A DNA stretch of 8,117 nucleotides from UBA4744 sp035282865 (GCA_035282865.1 DATEVB010000018.1:1-8117), one strand, 5' to 3'. Shown: positions 1-4,939, counted from the first letter of the stretch. A program made the numbers and translations. Notes: generated by a model from the sequence alone, not told the origin.

Positions 1-17
1 AGTTTTCCCAATAGAAG

Positions 18-35
18 AAGTAGTAGGGACTACTT
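18..35. repeat. Hairpin / inverted repeat AAGTAGT-aggg-ACTACTT
   Basis: Two 7-bp arms pair perfectly around a 4-nt loop in a locally AT-rich stretch. An A-run follows on the plus strand. Seen from the minus strand there is no good T-tract after the stem, so a classical terminator is not clear in either direction. It could be an operator or a weak terminator of a gene beyond the left edge. Confidence 0.45.
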
Positions 36-73
36 AGAAAAAACCGATCACTGCCAGCCCGTGCACACACCCA

Positions 74-113
74 CTCGCTTCGCTCGCCCATCGTTCGCTT
101 CGCTCGCTAGCCC
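74..113. repeat. Two-copy tandem repeat, 20-bp period
   Basis: The 13-mer TCGCTTCGCTCGC occurs at 75-87 and again at 95-107, exactly 20 bp apart, with diverged sequence between. I see no third copy in the window. Similar GCGAGCGAAGC-type motifs are common as intergenic repeats in GC-rich genomes, so this may be one member of a dispersed family. Confidence 0.55.
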
Positions 114-384
114 GCCCACCACCCCAGGCAAGAGGTGCTCCCCAGGGTCCGCCGGCGAGTCATTCGAAAGGCAACCCAGGAGGCGTCAGCCGGTTCGCGA
201 GCCAGACCGAACCCCAAGAACTGACCAACCGTAGATCAGCCGTGGGTGATGGCCATCCACGACGATCAGCGCACCCACACATCCTCCCTGCCGGATCTCG
301 GACGCTGGAGAGCGCGCGCTATCGCGCCGGACCATGGGCGATCTGGGCGGAGCCGCTGCATGCCTCCTCGAGTACGGCCAGATC

Positions 385-402
385 GTCAACCAGTTGGTTG
401 AC
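385..402. promoter_or_regulatory. Palindrome GTCAACCA-gt-TGGTTGAC, operator-like
   Basis: Two 8-bp arms form a near-perfect 18-bp palindrome. It is followed 15 bp later by a perfect 14-bp palindrome at 418-431 (TGAGGTCGACCTCA). Such dyads are typical binding sites for dimeric repressors. No convincing gene start lies close on either side, and the nearest assigned gene starts about 325 bp downstream, so a regulatory role is inferred only from symmetry. Confidence 0.3.
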
Positions 403-710
403 AGTCCTGGCCCGGTCTGAGGTCGACCTCATCACCGTCGAGACCGGTCTGGCGTTCATGCCCAACCCACAGCTGTGTCTCCTGCTGGTGGCTCCGTTTG
501 GGTACTTCGCCTCTGGCTGGTGAGAGGTGATTCGTCGCATAGTTCGGGGGAGGGTTCCGTAAGGGTGAAGGGCTGGATCGTGGGTCGTCTTGATCCGCTG
601 TTTCGTGTCCGGTCGCAACTGGGTCGTGTTGTTGGTTCTGGTGCTTGTTGCGACGGCGCCTGACAGCAGCGGGTGCAGCCCTTTCCTACACTTATTTTCG
701 CATTCGTCGA

Positions 711-720
711 GAGGGGAGGT
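711..720 (+). promoter_or_regulatory. Ribosome binding site deciding the dehydrogenase start
   Basis: The run GAGGGGAGGT ends 6 nt before the ATG at 727 and is a strong Shine-Dalgarno match. An in-frame GTG at 673 would add 18 residues (beginning MQPFPTLIF) but lacks such a site, and the added residues are not part of the family's conserved N-terminus. The ATG at 727 is therefore preferred. Confidence 0.8.
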
Positions 721-726
721 ACCGCG

Positions 727-1770
727 ATGTCACGGTCGACCGTCCTAGGGTACGGGGCCCGGGCCACCGGGCAGCTGCTGGAGCGTTTCACCTACGAAGA
801 GCCCAAACTCAGGGACGGCGAGGTGCGGGTGGCCGTCTCCCACTGCGGTGTCTGTCACACGGACGTCCACGCCATCGACAACGACTTCGGGGTCTTTTCC
901 TTTCCACTGATGCCGGGGCATGAGATAGTCGGCCGGGTGACGGAGGCAGGAGCGGGGGTTGCGGGGTTAGGGGAGGGGGACCGGGTCGGCATCGGCTGGC
1001 AGGGCCGCTGTTGCGGGGAGTGTGAGTGGTGCCGGGAGGGGGAGGAGCACCTCTGTCAGGACATCGCCGACTGTGGGACCTGGACGCCCTATGGGGGCTT
1101 CTCGTCGTCGGTCGTGGTCGATGGCCGGTTCGCCTACCAGTTGCCGGCCGCCATGGCCCCCGAGGTGGCCGCGGTGCTCATGTGCGCTGGCATCGCCGTC
1201 TATCCCCCGTTGCGCCGGTACGCCGCCGGAGCCTCTCCTCGGGTCGGCGTCGTCGGGGTTGGCGGCCTGGGGCATCTGGCCATCCAGTTCGCTCACGCCC
1301 TCGGCTGTGAGGTCACCGCTCTGTCATCCTCACCCGGGAAGGAGGAGGAGGCACGCGCCTTCGGCGCCGACCACTTCATCCTCTCGACCGACAAGGCGGC
1401 CATGGAGCATGCCGAGTACGGCTTCGACCTGCTGCTGTGCACCGCCCACGCGGGGAACGACTGGGCAACCCTGCTGATGGCCCTCAAGAAGAAGGGGCGG
1501 CTGGTGCTCGCGGCATTCTCGCCGGTGGACCTGAACGTCGCGACCGGCGGCTCTGCATCTGGCGCGGCCGTCGATCTGGTGGCGCATCAGTTGTCGATCA
1601 CAGGATCTTTCCTGGGCAGCCGGGCCGACATGCGGGAGATGCTCGGCTTTGCGCTGCAGCACGGCATCACCCCTCGTATCGAACTGATGCCCATGTCGCA
1701 GGCGAACGAGGCGATCCTCCGGGTGAGGGAGAACAGGGCCCGCTATCGGGTAGTGCTCGTCAACGACTGA
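727..1770 (+). CDS. Zinc-dependent alcohol dehydrogenase, NADP(H)-type (YahK/cinnamyl-alcohol-dehydrogenase-like)
   Basis: This 347-residue protein belongs to the medium-chain dehydrogenase family and should interconvert alcohols and aldehydes in the cytosol. The catalytic zinc ligands are visible: C43 in GVCHTD, H65-E66 in PGHE, and C153 in LMCAGIAVYPPLR. The structural zinc site is the spaced set C96, C99, C102 and C110. The Rossmann fold glycine motif is GVGGLGHLA (176-184). The following strand ends in SSSPGKEEE (200-208), the Ser-Ser-x-x-Lys pattern that holds the 2'-phosphate of NADPH in YahK and plant CAD relatives. The C-terminal GSFLGSRADMREML (293-306) is a family signature. Length matches the usual 345-350 residues. 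The gene stands alone, with a strong ribosome binding site and a hairpin at its stop codon. The aldehyde substrate cannot be read from the sequence. Confidence 0.93.
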   Translation: MSRSTVLGYGARATGQLLERFTYEEPKLRDGEVRVAVSHCGVCHTDVHAIDNDFGVFSFPLMPGHEIVGRVTEAGAGVAGLGEGDRVGIGWQGRCCGECEWCREGEEHLCQDIADCGTWTPYGGFSSSVVVDGRFAYQLPAAMAPEVAAVLMCAGIAVYPPLRRYAAGASPRVGVVGVGGLGHLAIQFAHALGCEVTALSSSPGKEEEARAFGADHFILSTDKAAMEHAEYGFDLLLCTAHAGNDWATLLMALKKKGRLVLAAFSPVDLNVATGGSASGAAVDLVAHQLSITGSFLGSRADMREMLGFALQHGITPRIELMPMSQANEAILRVRENRARYRVVLVND

Positions 1771-1783
1771 GATCGCTCTCAGT
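1766..1783 (+). terminator. Hairpin at the dehydrogenase stop codon, possible terminator
   Basis: ACTGAGA-tcgc-TCTCAGT forms a perfect 7-bp stem with a 4-nt loop and includes the TGA stop at 1768-1770. No T-tract follows, so if it terminates transcription it does so in the U-poor way often proposed for high-GC actinobacteria. It could instead only protect the 3' end of the mRNA. Confidence 0.4.
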
Positions 1784-2085
1784 GGGCAAGCCCTGGGCGA
1801 GTGCCTCCTTGGTCCTGAGATCGTGATGACGAAAACGGCCGTGCTGATTGCGTTCGCTGCCGAACCCCCACCAGGTGACACGCAGACCAGCCCGGGGAAC
1901 CCTGAACAGTCGGTCGTGATCGAGCTCCCCGAACCGCCGGGCAATCGAGTCGTCTCAGACGGGCCGTAACGGGACACATCGAGGACTTCCTCGACTGAAG
2001 GCGCACATATCGCCCTGATATGCGCCACAACGACCATTTCAAAGAGAGTGCACCAGAACGGCATCCAGGATTGGGCGCTCGCTGG
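1784..2085. other. Unassigned stretch between dehydrogenase and IS110 remnant
   Basis: No known protein family is recognised. A short plus-strand frame at 1826-1969 (47 residues, starting MTKTAVLIAFAAEPP) has no clear ribosome binding site and I do not call it a gene. On the minus strand a frame runs through here, but it continues antisense to the dehydrogenase gene and looks spurious. Two palindromes at 1979-1994 and 2006-2022 are the only structure. The stretch may include DNA that replaced the lost 3' part of the insertion sequence. Confidence 0.4.
2006..2022. promoter_or_regulatory. Orphan operator-like palindrome CATATC-gccct-GATATG
   Basis: The 6-bp arms are perfectly complementary with a 5-bp spacer, and the symmetry continues outward after one mismatch (2003-2004 with 2024-2025). 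A second palindrome, TCGAGGA-ct-TCCTCGA, sits just left at 1979-1994. The arm-spacer-arm plan is like the operators found in front of the two antitoxin genes, but no antitoxin gene lies next to it. It may be a leftover of a lost gene or an unrelated hairpin. Confidence 0.3.
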
Positions 2086-2326
2086 CCCCAACACCCGCAC
2101 CCGCGAGGCCATCATCGCCGGCACGTCGATCACCCGCTCCCCAGCTACCACCAGCTGTTGGGACACCAGATAGCCCATCCCCGGGCCGACTCCACCGCCC
2201 AGCAGCGTTCGTCGTATGCCGACGCCCATTCCCGCAGCTCCGGTCGGTCGAGGCTCTCACCCGGATCTCGTCGACCACCACCGCTGTGTGCGACCCTTTG
2301 TGAGGGTCGATCCCGATCATCATCAT
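2086..2326 (-). pseudogene. IS110-family transposase, N-terminal fragment with frameshifts
   Basis: Reading on the minus strand from ATG at 2326, MMMIGIDPHKGSHTAVVVDE is the hallmark N-terminus of IS110 transposases, whose DEDD (RuvC-like) domain begins with the Asp of GIDPHK. After RVRAS (about 2249) homology moves to another frame, reading RPELREWASAYDERCWAVES, and then near 2170 to the third frame, reading MGYLVSQQLVVAGERVIDVP followed by MASRVRVLG, which ends near 2086. Joined together these follow the usual IS110 order. About nine residues between VVVDE and IRVRAS also appear deleted compared with relatives I recall. The rest of the protein, normally near 400 residues and including the remaining acidic residues and the C-terminal serine-containing Tnp domain, is absent. 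It cannot be active. Confidence 0.85.
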
Positions 2327-2482
2327 CGCATTGCCTTTCTGCCGGCGACGGGGACCGCAGCGGGCAAGCCTGATTCGGGTCGATGTGCTCTCGCCTCGTT
2401 CGAGCCACACCACGGCCGAGGACACCAACCGGGAGACACCTCGATAGAAAGCCAACCCACGAGAGTGGGCGGCAGGCACTTC
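2327..2482 (-). ncRNA. 5' non-coding part of the IS110 remnant, possible bridge RNA relic
   Basis: IS110-group elements encode their bridge RNA in the non-coding left end, directly upstream of the transposase, and this stretch occupies that position. A hairpin at 2451-2473 (minus strand GCC-g-CCCAC-tctc-GTGGG-tt-GGC) fits the place of a 5' stem-loop. I cannot delimit donor or target loops, and the partner transposase is dead, so any RNA made here would have no local function. The call rests on position and one hairpin, and is inference. Confidence 0.25.
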
Positions 2483-2512
2483 AAGAGCCAACCGGTCAGC
2501 GCCTCGACGCTA

Positions 2513-2525
2513 CGGGAACATCCCG
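2513..2525. repeat. Small hairpin CGGGA-aca-TCCCG
   Basis: A 5-bp perfect stem with a 3-nt loop lies between the insertion-sequence remnant and the first toxin-antitoxin promoter. It is not followed by a T-tract in either direction. It might mark the old left end of the insertion sequence, but this is not shown. Confidence 0.2.
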
Positions 2526-2544
2526 CAACGCGCCCCCAGTCTCA

Positions 2545-2556
2545 ATCAGGCACTTC
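2545..2556. repeat. 12-bp direct repeat, left copy (ATCAGGCACTTC)
   Basis: The identical 12-mer is present at 3220-3231, so the two copies bracket the first toxin-antitoxin module. The inner ten bases (CAGGCACTTC) also occur at 2473-2482. A 12-bp match can arise by chance in 8 kb, so its position is more notable than its length. Confidence 0.4.
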
Positions 2557-2585
2557 CGGGATCGGTCTGCGCCCATCCTCCCTTC

Positions 2586-2614
2586 TTGTGGTGTATCACA
2601 CAACGTGATACGTT
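2586..2614 (+). promoter_or_regulatory. Antitoxin promoter with operator palindrome, likely leaderless
   Basis: A -35-like TTGTGG (2586-2591) and a -10-like TACGTT (2609-2614) are 17 bp apart. The -10 is 6 bp from the ATG at 2621, which puts transcription start on or near the A of the start codon. Between and overlapping these boxes is the dyad GTATCAC-acaac-GTGATAC (2593-2611), perfect over 7-bp arms, the type of site that ribbon-helix-helix antitoxins bind to repress their own operon. There is no good Shine-Dalgarno sequence before the ATG, in keeping with a leaderless start. Confidence 0.6.
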
Positions 2615-2620
2615 GAGCGC

Positions 2621-2860
2621 ATGGCTCAAGCGATCTCAGTTCGACTCGACGACGAAGCGCTCCAGGCCCTCGACCAGCTCGAGGCAACCGGTATGACCCG
2701 CTCCGAGGCAATCCGTGCCGCACTGGTCGAGGCTGCATCGCGGCTCCACGACAAGCGGAAGCTCGCCGCCGAGGTGGCCGCCTTGGAGGCCGACGACGAC
2801 GATCGTGCCGAGATGCTGGCGGTGGCCGACCTCATGGAGAGCCTCCGTGCGTCAGGGTGA
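2621..2860 (+). CDS. Ribbon-helix-helix (CopG-type) antitoxin
   Basis: This 79-residue protein should bind DNA as a dimer and neutralise the toxin encoded next to it. Residues 3-9 (QAISVRL) form the DNA-contacting strand, residues 10-22 the first helix, and TRSEAIRAALVEAA (26-39) the second helix, the standard CopG/MetJ plan. The acidic C-terminal part (about 45-79, with a DDDD run at 58-61) is the expected toxin-binding and neutralising tail. The gene overlaps the toxin gene by 14 nt, so translation is coupled. A palindromic operator covers its promoter, suggesting autorepression. The partner is a MazF-type toxin, so it plays the MazE role, but with a ribbon-helix-helix rather than an AbrB-type fold, a pairing known from mycobacterial MazEF modules. 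Confidence 0.85.
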   Translation: MAQAISVRLDDEALQALDQLEATGMTRSEAIRAALVEAASRLHDKRKLAAEVAALEADDDDRAEMLAVADLMESLRASG

Positions 2861-3164
2861 CATCTTCGTCCTGCGACTCCCGAAGGGGGTAGGGCACGAA
2901 CAACGAGGACGTCGCTTCGGTGTCGTTGTGCAATCCGACGCCTTTCTTCCTCGGTCGGTCGTGCTGGTGGCGCCGACGTCGACGAGCGCCAAGCCGGCGT
3001 CGTTTCGGCCCGAGATCGACATCGATGGCAACGCTACTCGGGTGCTCGTCGAGCAGGTCGGTGCCGTCGACGTCCAGCGTCTTGGTGATCTCGCAGGCCA
3101 TCTCACCCCTGAGGAGCAATGGGGAGTCGACGCCGCCCTGCTCACCGTTCTCGGACTCAACTGA
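2847..3164 (+). CDS. MazF/PemK-type endoribonuclease toxin
   Basis: The 105-residue product should cleave mRNA at short specific sequences and stop growth when not bound by its antitoxin. The MazF/PemK fold is shown by GDIFVLRLP (4-12), the loop GHEQRG (16-21) whose Arg matches the catalytic Arg of E. coli MazF, the strands FGVVVQSD (24-31) and SVVLVAPTSTSA (37-48) with the conserved Thr/Ser, and VLVEQVGAVDVQRLG (66-80). The end LTPEEQWGVDAALLTVLGL (86-104) is typical of actinobacterial members. I choose GTG at 2847 because GGAGAG lies 5 nt upstream and the protein then begins MRQGDIF as in relatives. The reading frame is open further upstream inside the antitoxin gene, but those residues are Arg/Trp/Pro-rich frame shadow. 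Length is normal and the gene looks intact. Confidence 0.88.
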   Translation: MRQGDIFVLRLPKGVGHEQRGRRFGVVVQSDAFLPRSVVLVAPTSTSAKPASFRPEIDIDGNATRVLVEQVGAVDVQRLGDLAGHLTPEEQWGVDAALLTVLGLN

Positions 3165-3219
3165 GCAGCGCAGATCACTAAATACAGCGCACGAACGATC
3201 ACTCGTCCACGCGCCCGGT

Positions 3220-3231
3220 ATCAGGCACTTC
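3220..3231. repeat. 12-bp direct repeat, right copy (ATCAGGCACTTC)
   Basis: This is identical to the copy at 2545-2556 and lies in the gap between the two convergent toxin genes. The two copies enclose the complete first toxin-antitoxin module, from upstream of its promoter to past its stop codon. Confidence 0.4.
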
Positions 3232-3238
3232 AGAGTGC

Positions 3239-3256
3239 GGGCTACGGGCGTAGCTC
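3239..3256 (-). terminator. Hairpin at the vapC stop codon, possible terminator
   Basis: On the minus strand GAGCTAC-gccc-GTAGCCC forms a stem of at least five perfect pairs plus one wobble pair around a 4-nt loop, including the TAG stop of the toxin gene (3244-3242). No T-tract follows. In this convergent arrangement it would help keep transcription from running into the opposite module. Confidence 0.35.
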
Positions 3257-3652
3257 GAGGAAGCCTGCCGCTGCGAAATCCTGATCGAAGGCGAGAGCCT
3301 CGCGGAGGCGGCGGTCGCGCATCACCTGAAAGCTTGTCGCATCGACGAACGAGTAGGTCCTCTCGTCGTGTTTCCGCAACCAGGCCCACGCCTTGTCCTC
3401 TTGGTCGATGGTGACCCGGTGGAGGGCGAGTTTGGATCGCTGCTGGAGGGCCTCGATCCGGTCGAGGAAAGCTAGGGCAGTTCGATGACCGTCCTTACGG
3501 CGGAGAAACGTCCAGGTCTCTCCAACCACCAGATTGGTGGTGAGCACCTGTTCGGCAGGTCCAAGGTGGGCGAGCATGGCCAGCGCATCGGAATGTCGTC
3601 CATCGCCGGGGAGGGACCACGCCACCCACCAGCTGGTGTCGGCGAACTTCAC
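3242..3652 (-). CDS. vapC: VapC-type toxin, PIN-domain ribonuclease
   Basis: This 136-residue protein should be a magnesium-dependent ribonuclease, VapC toxins commonly cutting tRNA or rRNA. The PIN-domain acidic residues are all visible: D5 in MKFADTSWW, E45 in VVGETWTFL, D104 in SFVDATSFQVM, and D123 or D125 in AFDQDFAAAGF near the C-terminus. Length is normal for the family. It starts at GTG 3652, overlapping the antitoxin stop by 4 nt (GTGA), so its translation should be coupled to that gene. The start fits because MKFADTS is the usual N-terminal strand. I see no truncation or lost catalytic residue, so the toxin is probably functional. Its RNA target cannot be predicted from this sequence. 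Confidence 0.9.
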   Translation of the reverse strand: MKFADTSWWVAWSLPGDGRHSDALAMLAHLGPAEQVLTTNLVVGETWTFLRRKDGHRTALAFLDRIEALQQRSKLALHRVTIDQEDKAWAWLRKHDERTYSFVDATSFQVMRDRRLREALAFDQDFAAAGFLELRP

Positions 3653-3879
3653 GAGTCGTAGACCACCCGGTCGATCTCACCCGGCTCCGCCGTGAGTTCT
3701 TTGCCGGCGAAACCGGCCAGCTTGTGCCATGGATCGTCAGCCGGCTGGGTGTCCTGGTTGGGGAGGAGGGTGGCCAGGCCGCGGCGGATCAGCTCGGACT
3801 TGGAGATGCCTCGGCGTTTCGCTTCGGCTGCTGCTTCGGCGTCGAGTTCGTCGGGAATGGTGATGGTGATGGTCTTCAC
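3649..3879 (-). CDS. vapB: VapB-type antitoxin, ribbon-helix-helix
   Basis: The 76-residue product begins MKTITITIPDELDAEAEA-like: a DNA-binding strand at residues 2-8 (KTITITI), then helices at 10-23 and 26-38 (SKSELIRRGLATL), the ribbon-helix-helix fold. The C-terminal tail, with DDPWHKLAGFAGKE (48-61) and an acidic end, should wrap the VapC toxin. I prefer GTG 3879 over ATG 3894 and the far upstream ATG 4044. A perfect TATAAT -10 box lies at 3891-3886, inside any longer version, and places transcription start on the GTG, giving a leaderless mRNA. Starting at 3894 would only prepend MYNSL. The gene overlaps vapC by 4 nt. Confidence 0.82.
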   Translation of the reverse strand: MKTITITIPDELDAEAAAEAKRRGISKSELIRRGLATLLPNQDTQPADDPWHKLAGFAGKELTAEPGEIDRVVYDS

Positions 3880-3881
3880 AA

Positions 3882-3914
3882 GGCTATTATACATAGCCAC
3901 TGTTGCGATGCCTA
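3882..3914 (-). promoter_or_regulatory. vapB promoter with operator palindrome over the -10 box
   Basis: On the minus strand a perfect TATAAT (3891-3886) is preceded at 17 bp by TAGGCA (3914-3909), four of six matches to TTGACA. Six bases separate the -10 from the GTG start at 3879, so the transcript should be leaderless. The dyad GGCTAT-tatac-ATAGCC (3882-3898), 6-bp perfect arms with a 5-bp spacer, covers the -10 box. VapB dimers bound there would block RNA polymerase, giving autorepression. Confidence 0.65.
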
Positions 3915-4384
3915 CATAGTTCTCCCTTCGCGTGTTGAGGTGCGGCGACGGTCTGGCTAGGCGGAGGGCTTCTTGGCACCAGGTTATGGCTGCCACGCGT
4001 GAGGGGGGTTCGCCAGGACGCGCACAGGACGCGATATGTAGCAAAACGATGAAAAACTACCATCACCAATGAAACACAAGACCCCATGTATCAATGGCCG
4101 GGTGCTGCCCGTGGAGGGTGGCGGCCACGTAGGGTGGCCTCGGGGAGGTGCCCCGGCTGTGACGGAAAACCGCTGAGCGTTGAGGCTCGTTTTCGGTTGG
4201 TTCCACGGCAGCGGCTCCCGCCGCCGATGGGTTGGGCAGGAGTGGGGGACGCGAGTAGAGGTGCGTTCCTTGGATTCTGACGGCAATTGATCCTTCATGG
4301 GTGACTCCTGCCCCACTGCCAAAGGAAGGCTGGTGTGCCCGCAACTCGCCTACTCGCAATTCCGACACTACGCCGGGTGAGGGG
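3915..4384. other. Intergenic stretch with inverted repeats, no recognised gene
   Basis: Open frames exist on both strands but none resembles a known protein, and they are rich in Arg, Pro and Ser in the way spurious high-GC frames are. There is a tandem pair CAGGACGCG (4014-4022 and 4025-4033), a perfect dyad GTGGC-g-GCCAC (4118-4128), a hairpin CGGGG-aggtg-CCCCG (4141-4155), and a 13-bp inverted repeat with one mismatch (4231-4243 against 4304-4316). The segment around 4020-4100 is clearly poorer in GC than its surroundings. This could be a decayed insertion-sequence end or a structured non-coding RNA. I cannot tell which. Confidence 0.4.
4231..4316. repeat. Inverted repeat, 13-bp arms around 60 bp
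   Basis: The left arm GTTGGGCAGGAGT (4231-4243) pairs with the right arm ACTCCTGCCCCAC (4304-4316) with one mismatch. The arms could be the ends of a very small element or the base of a long RNA stem. No target-site duplication is evident beside them. Confidence 0.35.
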
Positions 4385-4867
4385 TCAACCGCCTTGCCTG
4401 CTGACCACGCGACCGTGAATCTCGGTGGTGAGCTCTTCGATCCGTTGAGTCAGCCGGGTGTTCAGCTCGAGGAGTTCCTGTAGGTGGGAGGTCTGTAGCC
4501 CGGCAATCTCTTGACCTTGGAGGGTGGCGGCCGCAAGGGCTTCGCGGTGGGCGATATCCGCTTCGCCGAAGGCCTTATCCCGGTCGGCCTGGCGGGTTTG
4601 CGCCAGCAGGATCAGGGGTGCCGCGTAGGCGGCCTGAAGCGAGAACATCAGGTTTAGCAGGATGAACGGATAGGGATCCCAGCGCAGCGAGACGGCGGCG
4701 ACGTTGAGTGCGATCCAGATGGCCACCAGCACGGTCTGGCCGATCAGAAACCGGGGGGTTCCGAACAAGCGAGCGAAGCTTTCGGCCCTGCGACCGAAGT
4801 TGTCTGTTCCGAACGGGCCGTGCAAGTGAACGGCGATCTCGCGAAAGGGGGTGGGCTGTTTGTTCAT
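4385..4867 (-). CDS. DUF1003 family membrane protein
   Basis: The 160-residue protein matches the DUF1003 pattern, whose function is not established. It has an N-terminal soluble stretch, FGTPRFLIGQTVLVAIWIALN (35-55) opening the first membrane span (about 40-60), the signature WDPYPFILLNLMFSLQAAYAAPLILLAQ (63-90) forming the second span, then RQADRDKAFGEAD and a charged, Leu-rich helix to about residue 150 that could form a coiled coil. Both ends probably face the cytoplasm. The start ATG at 4867 has AAAGGA about 7 nt upstream. It lies 72 bp downstream of a small hypothetical gene on the same strand and may share its transcript. The gene is intact and of usual length. Confidence 0.88.
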   Translation of the reverse strand: MNKQPTPFREIAVHLHGPFGTDNFGRRAESFARLFGTPRFLIGQTVLVAIWIALNVAAVSLRWDPYPFILLNLMFSLQAAYAAPLILLAQTRQADRDKAFGEADIAHREALAAATLQGQEIAGLQTSHLQELLELNTRLTQRIEELTTEIHGRVVSRQGG

Positions 4868-4901
4868 CTCGGTCCTTTCATTCGTGATTCAGGTTGGCGA
4901 A

Positions 4902-4936
4902 GGGCCTCACGTGCGGGACCGCAACAACGCGTGGCC
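4902..4936. repeat. Structured segment upstream of the DUF1003 gene
   Basis: An outer stem GGGCC/GGCCC (4902-4906 with 4932-4936) can enclose an inner hairpin TGCG-ggac-CGCA (near 4912-4923). It sits between the small hypothetical gene's stop (4940) and the DUF1003 start (4867), so it could be a terminator of the first or a 5' leader structure of the second. There is no T-tract. Confidence 0.25.
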
Positions 4937-4939
4937 CGG

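Larger units (their letters stand above)
1..726. other. Left-edge region with no recognisable gene
   Basis: No reading frame here, on either strand, resembles a protein family I know. The open frames on the minus strand between about 186 and 790 are uneven, overlap one another, and read as low-complexity Arg/Pro/Ser-rich sequence typical of spurious frames in high-GC DNA. The region holds a hairpin at 18-35, a 20-bp tandem duplication at 74-113, palindromes at 248-257, 385-402 and 418-431, and, at its right end, the ribosome binding site of the alcohol dehydrogenase gene. It could be a decayed mobile element or a long intergenic region. I cannot decide which. Confidence 0.5.

Noticed and set aside
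74..113. CRISPR-like repeat
   Set aside because: There are only two copies with a 20-bp period and no spacer of normal length, so this is a simple tandem duplication.
660..692. Promoter for the dehydrogenase from CTGACA (660-665) and TACACT (687-692)
   Set aside because: The spacing is 21 bp, too long for a normal promoter, and no better pair of boxes is evident.
673..726. Longer dehydrogenase start at GTG 673
   Set aside because: The extra 18 residues are not family-like, and a strong ribosome binding site (711-720) sits just before ATG 727.
186..791. Several overlapping minus-strand frames of 67-111 residues
   Set aside because: They overlap in different frames, lack family motifs and ribosome binding sites, and show composition typical of spurious high-GC frames.
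1826..1969. Short plus-strand frame of 47 residues (MTKTAVLIAFAAEPP)
   Set aside because: No ribosome binding site, no family resemblance, and it lies in decayed DNA beside an insertion-sequence remnant.
1330..2229. Long minus-strand frame of 299 residues
   Set aside because: Only its first part (about residues 18-48) matches IS110 transposase. The rest is unassigned or antisense to the dehydrogenase gene, so it is not one real gene.
3894..4044. Upstream starts for VapB at ATG 4044 or ATG 3894
   Set aside because: A perfect -10 box (3891-3886) and operator lie inside the longer versions, and the ribbon-helix-helix strand begins right after GTG 3879.
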